Position numbers and translations under genes: made by a program
Origin: an uncultured Erysipelotrichaceae bacterium
Lineage (GTDB): Bacteria; Bacillota_I; Bacilli_A; RF39; UBA660
DNA: 11,964 nt
Reading direction: 5' to 3'
NCBI GenBank assembly: GCA_902783405.1
Contig: CACZQZ010000053.1
Coordinates: forward strand, 1-11,964
The notes under the pieces: generated by a model
Seen by the model: the letters and a program-made list of their open reading frames with translations, nothing else
Told to the model about the DNA's origin: nothing
The model's database searches: none
In this document: positions 6,068 through 11,964 of the stretch, one piece after another
How positions within the stretch are numbered: position 1 is the stretch's first letter
Layout of the letters: every line of letters begins with the position of its first letter

Positions 6068-6140
6068 AACTGTGTAAGGCCTCTGCTTTACAACCGCACG
6101 AAGAAGGTTTAAATGCATGTGCTACCTTTTAGGCGAGTCT
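6068..6140 (+). ncRNA. Ribosomal protein L21 leader RNA
   Basis: A GC-rich, structured island in otherwise A+T-rich DNA, ending about 10 nt before the rplU ribosome-binding site. Sequence and position match the L21 leader of low-GC Gram-positives as I remember it. Visible pairings: TGTAA (6073-6077) with TTACA (6088-6092); GCCT (6079-6082) with AGGC (6131-6134); GCAC (6096-6099) with GTGC (6119-6122); AAGGT (6104-6108) with ACCTT (6124-6128). The last two cross, so they are alternatives or a pseudoknot. Expected role: feedback control of the operon by L21 or another product. Confidence 0.78.
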
Positions 6141-6162
6141 TAAATATTAAAGGAGGTAAAAT

Positions 6163-6465
6163 ATGAAAGCTGTTATTAAAACTGGTGGAAAACAATATCT
6201 TGTAGAAGAAGGTTCAGTTATCTATGTTGAAAAATTAGATAATGAAGTTGGAGATAAAGTTACAATTGATGAAGTTTTAATGGTAGATGATACTGTTGGT
6301 ACACCAACTGTAAAAGGAGCTTCTGTTACTTTAGAAGTATTAAAACAAGGAAAAGAAAAGAAAGTAGTTGTTTACAAATATCGTCAAAAGAAAAAATACA
6401 GAAGAAAACAAGGTCATCGTCAACCATATACTAAGTTAGAAGTTAAGAAAATTAGTGTTAAGTAA
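6163..6465 (+). CDS. rplU: 50S ribosomal protein L21
   Basis: 100 aa, the normal length. Starts with MKAVIKTGGKQYLVEEGSVI, the conserved N-terminus, and ends with the RNA-binding basic stretch KYRQKKKYRRKQGHRQPYTK, typical of L21. It binds 23S rRNA in the large subunit. Ribosome-binding site AAGGAGG (6150-6156) is strong. Its stop codon TAA overlaps the ATG of prp by one base. First gene of the L21-Prp-L27 operon and preceded by an L21 leader RNA, so probably under feedback control. Confidence 0.98.
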   Translation: MKAVIKTGGKQYLVEEGSVIYVEKLDNEVGDKVTIDEVLMVDDTVGTPTVKGASVTLEVLKQGKEKKVVVYKYRQKKKYRRKQGHRQPYTKLEVKKISVK

Positions 6466-6764
6466 TGATAAAAGTAGAAAAGAAAAAAAACTTTATATCC
6501 ATATCCGGACATGCTATGTATGATACATTAGGAAAAGATATCGTATGTGCGAGTGTAAGCACGATGGTAACGGTAACTGTTAATGCTATTTTAAAAATAG
6601 ATGAAACTTCTATAAATTATACAAGTGAAAAAGGAAAAGTGATTATTAAAGTTCTAAAAGAAAATAAAATGATTAAACTTCTTTTAGACAATATGATGGA
6701 TTTATTATATGAACTTAAAAAACAATATCCAAAAAATATAAAAATAGAGGAGGTGTCTTCATGA
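6465..6764 (+). CDS. prp: Ribosomal-processing cysteine protease Prp
   Basis: 99 aa. The catalytic motifs are clear: His16 in SGHAMYDT and Cys28 in GKDIVCASVS. Prp cuts the N-terminal extension from L27 during ribosome assembly in Firmicutes and relatives that lack the E. coli-type short L27. The substrate gene follows directly (ATGA overlap at 6761-6764), and L27 here carries such an extension, so both halves of the system are present. The start codon overlaps the rplU stop (TAATG) and no good ribosome-binding site is seen, so translation is probably coupled to rplU. Confidence 0.95.
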   Translation: MIKVEKKKNFISISGHAMYDTLGKDIVCASVSTMVTVTVNAILKIDETSINYTSEKGKVIIKVLKENKMIKLLLDNMMDLLYELKKQYPKNIKIEEVSS

Positions 6765-7048
6765 AATTAATGATATTAGACATTCAATTATTCGCTCATA
6801 AAAAAGGACAGGGTTCTACAAAGAATGGACGTGACTCAGAATCAAAAAGATTAGGTGCTAAAGCAGCTGATGGAGAATTTGTTTCTGGAGGATCTATTAT
6901 TTATCGTCAAAGAGGAACTAGAATTTATCCAGGTAAAAATGTAGGAATCGGAAGTGATGATACTTTATATGCTAAAGTATCTGGAACAGTAAAATTTGAA
7001 AGACTTGGAAAGACAAGAAAACAAGCTTGCGTTTATACTGAAATGTAA
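6761..7048 (+). CDS. rpmA: 50S ribosomal protein L27 with Prp-cleaved extension
   Basis: 95 aa. ATG 6761 is chosen because GGAGG (6748-6752) lies 8 nt upstream; the ATG at 6770 is internal. Residues 1-11 (MKLMILDIQLF) form the extension. Cleavage is expected between Phe11 and Ala12, leaving mature AHKKGQGSTKNGRDSESKRL, whose N-terminus reaches the peptidyl-transferase centre. The core is typical: GGSIIYRQRGTRIYPGKNVG, then DDTLYAKVSGTVKFER. In S. aureus the residues before the cut are Phe-Phe; here they are Leu-Phe. Many relatives have obg next; here a terminator follows instead. Confidence 0.97.
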   Translation: MKLMILDIQLFAHKKGQGSTKNGRDSESKRLGAKAADGEFVSGGSIIYRQRGTRIYPGKNVGIGSDDTLYAKVSGTVKFERLGKTRKQACVYTEM

Positions 7049-7049
7049 T

Positions 7050-7080
7050 AAGAGAATAAATATTTATTCTCTTTTTCTTT
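7050..7080 (+). terminator. Intrinsic terminator after rpmA
   Basis: Perfect 10-bp stem AGAGAATAAA/TTTATTCTCT with a very short loop, then TTTTCTTT. It closes the L21-Prp-L27 operon. Confidence 0.82.
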
Positions 7081-7091
7081 GGTTTAAAGAA

Positions 7092-7120
7092 TTGAAAAAG
7101 ATGTCAAACTATGATATCAT
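7092..7120 (+). promoter_or_regulatory. Possible promoter for the small membrane genes and ruvA
   Basis: TTGAAA (7092-7097), a 17-bp spacer and TATCAT (7115-7120), with an extended -10 TG at 7112-7113. It follows the rpmA terminator directly. The predicted start (about 7127) would leave only about 13 nt before ATG 7140, so either the leader is very short or the real promoter is elsewhere. Confidence 0.45.
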
Positions 7121-7139
7121 TAGAAAGAGGTGTTGTGAT

Positions 7140-7442
7140 ATGGATTTAGTTATTGTTGTTATTTTATTATTGGTGGTTGTTTTAGCTTTTAAAACATTTA
7201 GCAGTTTTGTTTATTTTACAGCAATTATTGATTTGTTTTTTCGCATCATGACACTTGTTCGTTATAATATTGGAATAAAAGAAATAAGTAATTTTATAGG
7301 AAACTATATTCCAGAATCAATACCAGCAATTTTTGATAAATATTCAAGTGGTATTTTTTATACATTATTGATATGGGGATATATTATCCTTATGATTATA
7401 TTTTTAGTGTATATTACCAAAACATTTATGAAAAAGAAATAA
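7140..7442 (+). CDS. Small membrane protein of unknown function
   Basis: ATG at 7140 with AAGAGGTG (7125-7132) 7 nt upstream gives 100 aa; an open frame upstream reaches into rpmA but has no ribosome-binding site. Hydrophobic segments at about residues 2-19 (DLVIVVILLLVVVLAF) and 71-95 (FYTLLIWGYIILMIIFLVYI), with a weaker one at 21-40. A polar middle (YNIGIKEISNFIGNYIPESI) lies between them, and the tail is KTFMKKK. I do not recognise the family. Its stop codon overlaps the start of the next small membrane gene (TAATG), so the two are probably translated together, ahead of ruvA. Confidence 0.7.
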   Translation: MDLVIVVILLLVVVLAFKTFSSFVYFTAIIDLFFRIMTLVRYNIGIKEISNFIGNYIPESIPAIFDKYSSGIFYTLLIWGYIILMIIFLVYITKTFMKKK

Positions 7443-7591
7443 TGAAAAAGTATCAATTTTTAATTATCATTATTTTAGCTGTTATGATTATTGGTGGTAT
7501 TGTTATGCAGGAAACGAGTTTTAAATTAGAGGGAATAAGTCTTGCTATATTAGGTTTTATTCTCTTAATTTTATATAATAAAAAAAGGTGA
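7442..7591 (+). CDS. Two-helix small membrane protein, 49 aa
   Basis: Starts at ATG 7442, overlapping the previous stop by one base (TAATG), and ends at TGA 7589-7591. Residues 5-22 (QFLIIIILAVMIIGGIVM) and 31-45 (LEGISLAILGFILLILY) form two hydrophobic helices joined by a short polar turn (QETSFKLEG), with the tail NKKR: a helical hairpin. No family recognised. Five nt before the ruvA ATG, so the three genes form one tight unit. Confidence 0.6.
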   Translation: MKKYQFLIIIILAVMIIGGIVMQETSFKLEGISLAILGFILLILYNKKR

Positions 7592-7596
7592 GTCAT

Positions 7597-8145
7597 ATGT
7601 ATGAATATATAAAGGGAATCATAGAAGAAGTGATGTCTAATGCTATCGCACTAGATAATAATGGAGTAGGTTATTTAATCTATACACCAGATTCTTATTA
7701 CTATAAAGTAGGAGAAAAATATAAAGTTTATATTTATCAAAACGTAAAAGAAGATGAACTTTCTTTATATGGCTTTAAAAGTAGAGATGAAAAAGAACTA
7801 TTTTTAAAGTTAATAGGTGTTAAGGGTTTGGGATGTAAAATGGCTCTTCCAATGCTTGCAGTAGATGTAAATCAAATATTAGATGCGATAGAAACAGAAA
7901 ACATTAGTTATTTGAAAAAGTTTCCTAAAATAGGAGATAAAGTAGCTAGACAAATTATTTTAGACTTAAAAGGAAAATTAACATCTAGTGAAAGTAATGG
8001 TAATAGTAAAAATTATGAAGAATTAACAGAAGCCTTAAAAGGATTAGGATATAAGGCAGCAGACATTAAAAAGATATTACCAAAAATAACAGAAGATTCT
8101 ATTGAAAAACAAATTAAAGAAGGTTTAAAATTACTACTTAAGTAA
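7597..8145 (+). CDS. ruvA: Holliday junction branch migration protein RuvA
   Basis: 182 aa from ATG 7597; the GTG at 7588 lies inside the ribosome-binding site AAGGTGA and is not used. RuvA tetramers bind four-way DNA junctions and hold RuvB rings. Domain I is the OB-fold (1-62) with LSLYGF at its end. Domain II has two helix-hairpin-helix motifs, GVKGLGCKMAL (74-84) and PKIGDKVARQI (110-120). Domain III, after a Ser/Asn/Lys linker (about 129-140), has EELTEALKGLGYKAADI, the RuvB-binding part. Slightly shorter than the E. coli protein (203 aa). The acidic pin region reads KEDELS. Follows two small membrane genes and ends in a terminator, so ruvB is not in the same simple operon. Confidence 0.96.
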   Translation: MYEYIKGIIEEVMSNAIALDNNGVGYLIYTPDSYYYKVGEKYKVYIYQNVKEDELSLYGFKSRDEKELFLKLIGVKGLGCKMALPMLAVDVNQILDAIETENISYLKKFPKIGDKVARQIILDLKGKLTSSESNGNSKNYEELTEALKGLGYKAADIKKILPKITEDSIEKQIKEGLKLLLK

Positions 8146-8158
8146 AAACCTTTTTTTC
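8118..8158 (+). terminator. Intrinsic terminator overlapping the ruvA stop codon
   Basis: Outer stem AAGGTTT (8120-8126)/AAACCTT (8146-8152), inner stem TTAC/GTAA (8131-8134/8142-8145) with a 7-nt loop and a bulged AAAA, followed by T residues to 8157. The 3' arm follows the ruvA TAA. It ends right before the -35 box of the ruvB promoter. Confidence 0.65.
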
Positions 8159-8187
8159 TTGACAAACATTTGTTTGTTATATATAAT
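8159..8187 (+). promoter_or_regulatory. Near-consensus sigma-A promoter of ruvB
   Basis: TTGACA (8159-8164), exactly 17 bp, TATAAT (8182-8187): both boxes are perfect consensus. The start is expected near 8194, leaving about 14 nt before the ATG. A promoter this strong for a repair gene suggests that a repressor controls it. Confidence 0.92.
8162..8177. promoter_or_regulatory. Palindromic operator inside the ruvB promoter (SOS-box-like)
   Basis: ACAAACA-TT-TGTTTGT, a perfect 16-bp palindrome overlapping the -35 box and the spacer. The core AAAC-N4-GTTT differs from the Bacillus LexA site GAAC-N4-GTTC by one symmetric base per half-site. ruvAB is LexA-controlled in Bacillus, so a diverged SOS box is a reasonable inference. 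Confidence 0.6.
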
Positions 8188-8207
8188 GAAGTATAAGGAG
8201 GAATATT

Positions 8208-9212
8208 ATGGATGAACGCGTTATATCAGAAGAAAAATTAGAAGAAGATGAAATAGAAATGAATATTCGTCCTGAAACTTTAGATGACTATATAGGTCAA
8301 GAGCAGGTTAAAAAGAACTTAGAAATCTTTATGAAAGCTGCTAAGATGAGGAATGAATCTTTAGATCATGTATTATTTTATGGCCCACCAGGACTTGGAA
8401 AAACAACTCTGGCTTATATTATTGCTAATGAAATGGGAGGAAACATTAAAACAGCAAGTGGTCCTTCCATTGAAAAAAGTGGAGATTTGGCTGCTATTTT
8501 ATCGAACTTAGAAGAAGGAGACATTTTGTTTATCGATGAAATTCATAGAATTCCAAGATTTATAGAAGAAATATTATATCCTGCTATGGAAGACTTTGTT
8601 TTAGATATTGTCGTTGGAACAGAATCATCTTCTAGAAGCATTAGAATTGATCTTCCACCATTTACTTTAGTTGGAGCAACTACTCGTGCAGGAGACTTAA
8701 CAGCTCCTTTAAGAGATCGTTTTGGTATTATTTCAAAATTAGAATATTATACTTTAGAAGAACTTACGACAATCGTAAAAAGAAGCGCTAAAGTATTTGA
8801 ATGTACTATTGATGAAGAAGCTGCTATAGAACTTGCTAAAAGAAGTAGGGGAACACCACGTATTGCAAATAGACTACTTAGAAGAGTAAGAGACTTTGCT
8901 TTAGTAGAAGGAGACGGAAATATTGATTTAAAAATAACGCAAAAAGCGTTAGATAGTTTAAATGTGGATTCTCTAGGTCTAGATAGTACCGATTACAATT
9001 TACTTAAAGCAATTATTGAAAGATTTAATGGTGGTCCAGTTGGAATAGAAGCTATCGCATCATCGATTGGAGAAGAACAAACAACTATTGAAGATGTGTA
9101 TGAGCCATACTTATTACAAATCGGTTTACTTAAAAGAACAAGTAGAGGAAGAATGGCTACAAAAATGGCTTATGATCATTTAAAAATACCATATACAAAA
9201 GGATTGTTTTAA
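8208..9212 (+). CDS. ruvB: Holliday junction branch migration ATPase RuvB
   Basis: 334 aa, normal length. AAA+ motor that forms hexameric rings and pumps DNA through the RuvA-bound junction. Motifs: Walker A GPPGLGKT (59-66), Walker B LFIDEIHR (107-114), sensor 1 GATTRAG (156-162), arginine-finger region RDRFG (169-173), sensor 2 RGTPRIANRLLRR (214-226), and a C-terminal winged helix with GGPVGIEAIA and LKRTSRGRMAT. Ribosome-binding site AAGGAGG (8195-8201) lies 6 nt before ATG 8208. It has its own strong promoter with a palindrome and is cut off from ruvA by a terminator. Confidence 0.98.
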   Translation: MDERVISEEKLEEDEIEMNIRPETLDDYIGQEQVKKNLEIFMKAAKMRNESLDHVLFYGPPGLGKTTLAYIIANEMGGNIKTASGPSIEKSGDLAAILSNLEEGDILFIDEIHRIPRFIEEILYPAMEDFVLDIVVGTESSSRSIRIDLPPFTLVGATTRAGDLTAPLRDRFGIISKLEYYTLEELTTIVKRSAKVFECTIDEEAAIELAKRSRGTPRIANRLLRRVRDFALVEGDGNIDLKITQKALDSLNVDSLGLDSTDYNLLKAIIERFNGGPVGIEAIASSIGEEQTTIEDVYEPYLLQIGLLKRTSRGRMATKMAYDHLKIPYTKGLF

Positions 9213-9215
9213 GAA

Positions 9216-9245
9216 AAAATAAAAAAGTTTAATTTTTTTTTAAAA
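9216..9245 (+). terminator. Weak A/T-only terminator candidate after ruvB
   Basis: A run of A residues (9213-9226), GTTTAA, and ten or so T residues (9233-9242) can fold into an A-T hairpin with a T tail. No GC pairs support it, so this is a weak call resting mainly on its position between ruvB and the str promoter. Confidence 0.3.
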
Positions 9246-9259
9246 TACATAAAAAATTC

Positions 9260-9289
9260 TTGACAAGGACATCTTATAAATGATACACT
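9260..9289 (+). promoter_or_regulatory. Promoter of the str operon (rpsL-rpsG-fusA)
   Basis: TTGACA (9260-9265), an 18-bp spacer and TACACT (9284-9289), with an extended -10 TG at 9281-9282. The start near 9296 gives a leader of about 88 nt, far longer than the other leaders in the window. Confidence 0.75.
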
Positions 9290-9300
9290 AATATCGCATT

Positions 9301-9335
9301 TGATTAACGGGTTTACGCAAGTAAATCCTTAATTA
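9301..9335 (+). promoter_or_regulatory. GNRA-capped hairpin in the rpsL leader
   Basis: GGGTTTAC (9309-9316) pairs with GTAAATCC (9321-9328), with one G-U pair, closed by a GCAA tetraloop. The stem extends through TTAA/TTAA past a bulged C9308. No T tract follows, so it is not a terminator. It may be a binding site for a ribosomal protein (S12 or S7) for feedback, or a stabilising 5' structure. Confidence 0.5.
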
Positions 9336-9383
9336 AAGTTTAAAATGAAACACCTGGATGTGTGGATTAGAAAGGAGAAAAAT

Positions 9384-9794
9384 ATGCCAACAATAAACCA
9401 ATTAGTAAGAAAAAACAGAAAAAACAAAACAAAGAAAAGTAAATCACCAGTTTTAGGAATTGGGTATAATAGTAGAATTAAAAGAGCTACTAGTACAAAA
9501 TCACCACAAAAACGTGGAGTATGTACTCGTGTAGGTACAATGACACCTAAAAAACCAAACTCAGCTCTTCGTAAATATGCCCGTGTAAGACTTTCAAATG
9601 GAATGGAAGTAACAGCTTATATTCCAGGAGAAGGACACAATTTACAAGAACACAGCGTTGTTTTAATTCGTGGTGGACGTGTTAAAGACTTAATCGGTGT
9701 TCGTTATCATATCGTTCGTGGTACATTAGATACTGCTGGTATTGATAAACGTCGCCAAGGACGTTCAAAATATGGTACAAAAAAACCTAAGTAA
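9384..9794 (+). CDS. rpsL: 30S ribosomal protein S12
   Basis: 136 aa from ATG 9384, with AAAGGAG (9371-9377) 6 nt upstream; an in-frame ATG at 9345 lacks a ribosome-binding site and would add a non-family N-terminus. S12 sits at the decoding centre and monitors codon-anticodon pairing. Conserved blocks: MPTINQLVRKNRK, SPQKRGVCTRVGTMTPKKPN (Lys56 is the classic streptomycin-site Lys), GEGHNLQEHSVVLIRGGRVK, and KYGTKKPK at the end. It has the Gram-positive-type insert at 16-40. The loop that is KDLPGVRYH in nearly all bacteria reads KDLIGVRYH here (Ile104). First gene of the str operon, 20 nt ahead of rpsG. Confidence 0.97.
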   Translation: MPTINQLVRKNRKNKTKKSKSPVLGIGYNSRIKRATSTKSPQKRGVCTRVGTMTPKKPNSALRKYARVRLSNGMEVTAYIPGEGHNLQEHSVVLIRGGRVKDLIGVRYHIVRGTLDTAGIDKRRQGRSKYGTKKPK

Positions 9795-9814
9795 TAAGAA
9801 AGGAGAAAGTGAAT

Positions 9815-10282
9815 ATGCGTAAAAGACGTGCAGTTAAAAGAGATGTTCTAGCAGATCCTATCTATAATTCAAAATTAGTTACAAAATTAGTAAATAAATT
9901 AATGATTGATGGAAAAAGAGGAAAAGCTGAAACAATCGTTTATCAAGCATTTGAAATGGTTAAAGAAAAAACAAATGAAGATCCAATGACTATTTTTGAA
10001 AAAGCAATGGAAAACATTAAACCACAACTTGAAGTTAAATCACGCCGTGTTGGTGGAGCAAACTATCAAGTTCCAATGGAAGTACGTGCTGATCGTAGAC
10101 AGACACTAGGACTTCGTTGGTTAGTTAATTATGCAAGACTAAGAGGAGGTCACTCAATGGCTGAAAACTTAGCAAACGAAATTATCGATGCTTCAAATGG
10201 AGTTGGAGCAGCAGTTAAAAAACGTGAAGATACTCATAGAATGGCAGAAGCAAATAAAGCATTTGCTCACTACCGTTGGTAA
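9815..10282 (+). CDS. rpsG: 30S ribosomal protein S7
   Basis: 155 aa from ATG 9815, preceded by AAAGGAG (9799-9805); a GTG at 9809 is too close to that site. S7 nucleates assembly of the 30S head by binding the 3' major domain of 16S rRNA and contacts E-site tRNA. Family features: MRKRRAVKRDVLADPIYNSK start, MIDGKRGKAE, SRRVGGANYQVPMEVRADRR (the rRNA-binding loop), LRWLVNYARLRG, MAENLANEIIDA, and KKREDTHRMAEANKAFAHYR-W at the end. Arg codons are mainly CGT in this gene and its neighbours, as expected for high expression. In E. coli S7 is the str-operon regulator; no such site can be identified here. Confidence 0.98.
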   Translation: MRKRRAVKRDVLADPIYNSKLVTKLVNKLMIDGKRGKAETIVYQAFEMVKEKTNEDPMTIFEKAMENIKPQLEVKSRRVGGANYQVPMEVRADRRQTLGLRWLVNYARLRGGHSMAENLANEIIDASNGVGAAVKKREDTHRMAEANKAFAHYRW

Positions 10283-10300
10283 TAGGAAGGAATTTAATTT

Positions 10301-11964
10301 ATGGCTCGTGAATATAGTTTAGAGAAAACTCGTAATTTTGGAATTATGGCACATATCGATGCTGGAAAAACTACTTGTACAGAACGTGTTTTATTCCATA
10401 CACATAAAATCCATAAAATCGGAGAAACTCATGATGGCGCTTCTCAAATGGACTGGATGGCTCAAGAGCAAGAACGTGGAATTACAATCACTTCTGCAGC
10501 TACAACAGCTTTCTGGAAAGAACATAGATTAAATATCATCGATACTCCAGGCCACGTAGATTTTACAGTAGAAGTTTCTCGTTCACTTCGTGTTTTAGAT
10601 GGTGCCGTAGCACTACTTGATGCGCAAGCTGGAGTAGAACCTCAAACAGAAACGGTTTGGAGACAAGCAACAGAATTTCAAGTTCCTAGAATTATCTTCT
10701 GTAATAAAATGGATAAAATGGGAGCAAATTTTGAATACAGTTTAAAAACAATTAAAGACCGTTTAGGCGTTAATGCTAAACCAATTGAATGGCCAATTGG
10801 GGCAGAAGACGAATTTGATGGTGTAATTGATTTAGTTACTATGAAAGCATATCATTTTGATGGAAAACCAGAAGAAGATGCAACCATCATCGATATTCCA
10901 GAAGATTTAAAAGATTTAGCTTTAGAAAAACGTAATGAATTAATTGAAACTGTTGTCGAATTCGATGACGACTTAATGAATAAATATTTAGAAGGTGAAG
11001 AACTTTCTGTAGATGAAATTAAAAAAGCAATTCGTAAAGGTACTCTTGCAGTAGAATTTTTCCCTGTAATGTGTGGTACAGCCCTTGGTAATATGGGGAT
11101 TAAAAATTTACTTGATGCTGTAATTGATTACTTACCAGCACCAACTGATATTGAAGCAATTAAAGGAGTAGATGCAAAAGGAAACGAAGTTGTTCGTCAT
11201 GCATCAGACTCAGAACCATTTAGTGCCTTAGCATTTAAGGTTATGACAGATCCATTCGTTGGAAAACTAACATTCTTTAGAGTTTATTCAGGACATTTAA
11301 CAAGTGGTTCTTATGTGTTAAATGCTACAAAAGACAATAAAGAAAGAGTAGGAAGAATTCTTCAAATGCATGCTAACAATCGTACAGAAATATCAGAAGT
11401 ATTTGCTGGAGATATAGCTGCTGCTGTAGGACTTAAAAATACAACTACTGGAGATACTTTATGTGATGAAAAGAATTTTGTAATCTTAGAATCTATGGAA
11501 TTCCCAGAACCAGTTATCGAACTTGCTGTTGAACCAAAATCAAAAGCAGATCAAGATAAAATGGGAATCGCTTTACAAAAACTTGCTGAAGAAGATCCAA
11601 CATTTAGAGCAAGTACAAATCATGAAACAGGTCAAACCATTATTGCTGGAATGGGGGAACTTCACTTAGACATTATTGTTGATCGTATGAAAAGAGAATT
11701 TGGTGTTGAAGCAAACATTGGACAACCACAAGTTTCTTACAGAGAAACACTTACAGCTACTGGAGAATGTGAAGGTAAATACATTAAACAATCTGGTGGA
11801 CGTGGACAATATGGACATGTTTGGATTAAATTTGAACCAAATCCAGATAAAGGATATGAATTTGTTGATGAAATCGTTGGAGGTGTTGTACCTCGTGAAT
11901 ATATTCCAGTAGTTGACAAAGGTTTACAAGAAGCTTTACAGTCAGGTATACTTGCTGGATATCC
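10301..11964 (+). CDS. fusA: Translation elongation factor G, 3'-truncated by window edge
   Basis: ATG at 10301 with AGGAAGGAA 8-15 nt upstream; 554 codons are open to the window end, against about 690 in a full EF-G. GTPase that moves tRNA and mRNA through the ribosome after peptide transfer and helps recycle ribosomes. G-domain motifs: G1 AHIDAGKTT (17-25), G2 RGITITSAATT, G3 DTPGHVDF and G4 NKMD. The G' insert (about 170-260) and domain II follow. Domain III is marked by EPVIELAVEPKSKADQDKMG, and domain IV begins at SYRETLTATGECEGKYIKQS, then GGRGQYGHV. The part seen has no stop or frameshift. Third gene of the str operon; tuf is usually next but lies outside. Confidence 0.98.
   Translation, partial: MAREYSLEKTRNFGIMAHIDAGKTTCTERVLFHTHKIHKIGETHDGASQMDWMAQEQERGITITSAATTAFWKEHRLNIIDTPGHVDFTVEVSRSLRVLDGAVALLDAQAGVEPQTETVWRQATEFQVPRIIFCNKMDKMGANFEYSLKTIKDRLGVNAKPIEWPIGAEDEFDGVIDLVTMKAYHFDGKPEEDATIIDIPEDLKDLALEKRNELIETVVEFDDDLMNKYLEGEELSVDEIKKAIRKGTLAVEFFPVMCGTALGNMGIKNLLDAVIDYLPAPTDIEAIKGVDAKGNEVVRHASDSEPFSALAFKVMTDPFVGKLTFFRVYSGHLTSGSYVLNATKDNKERVGRILQMHANNRTEISEVFAGDIAAAVGLKNTTTGDTLCDEKNFVILESMEFPEPVIELAVEPKSKADQDKMGIALQKLAEEDPTFRASTNHETGQTIIAGMGELHLDIIVDRMKREFGVEANIGQPQVSYRETLTATGECEGKYIKQSGGRGQYGHVWIKFEPNPDKGYEFVDEIVGGVVPREYIPVVDKGLQEALQSGILAGY

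Noticed and set aside
9345..9383. N-terminal extension of S12 starting MKHLDVWIRKEKN
   Set aside because: No ribosome-binding site before 9345. The strong site at 9371 lies inside it, and ATG 9384 gives the universal MPTINQL start.
10338..11919. Several short ORFs in other frames inside the EF-G gene
   Set aside because: EF-G is open without a break from 10301 to the window end; these are shadows.

Overview
The window is strongly A+T-rich, bacterial and compactly coded. It uses the standard bacterial code: TGG encodes Trp, and TGA ends the prp gene and a 49-residue ORF. Several features point to the Bacilli side of the Firmicutes, or a relative near the Mollicutes/Erysipelotrichia: YutD and YneF, an L27 made with an N-terminal extension next to the Prp protease, a Bacillus-type MurC, a ribosomal-protein L21 leader, and Bacillus-like S12/S7/EF-G. 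An uncultured gut Bacilli lineage is my best guess; the species cannot be named. Most of the window is core genome. I see no insertion sequence, phage gene, CRISPR array or clear sign of transfer.

Layout. Positions 1-744 hold the 3' part of a GerMN-domain gene. A promoter with a palindrome at its likely start site then drives a tRNA-Arg(UCU) gene, which ends at a bidirectional terminator (875-902). Positions 905-1446 are the odd part. On the minus strand lie a secreted Cys-rich protein with a Pro-Thr tail and, in the same frame after one TAA, a 32-codon membrane-peptide ORF with its own strong ribosome-binding site. On the plus strand, facing them, is an attenuator-like set of competing hairpins ending in a good terminator. 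From 1631 to 4934 runs a cell-envelope operon: murC, a membrane-anchored DUF4015 glycosidase-like protein, and yutD. Next come yneF (5102-5320) and a Pr6Pr-like six-helix membrane protein (5410-6009).

Positions 6035-7080 hold the L21 unit: promoter, L21 leader RNA, rplU, prp, rpmA and terminator. Prp removes the N-terminal extension of L27, so protease and substrate are made together. Two small membrane-protein genes and ruvA follow (7140-8145). A terminator overlaps the ruvA stop codon. A near-consensus promoter with a 16-bp palindrome then starts ruvB (8208-9212), so RuvA and RuvB, partners in Holliday-junction branch migration, are transcribed separately. The str operon (rpsL, rpsG, fusA) begins at a promoter at 9260 with a GNRA-capped leader hairpin, and fusA runs off the right edge.

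The points most worth a second look are the 905-1446 locus, the palindromic operators at the tRNA and ruvB promoters, the S12 leader hairpin, and a Pro-to-Ile change in the most conserved loop of ribosomal protein S12.
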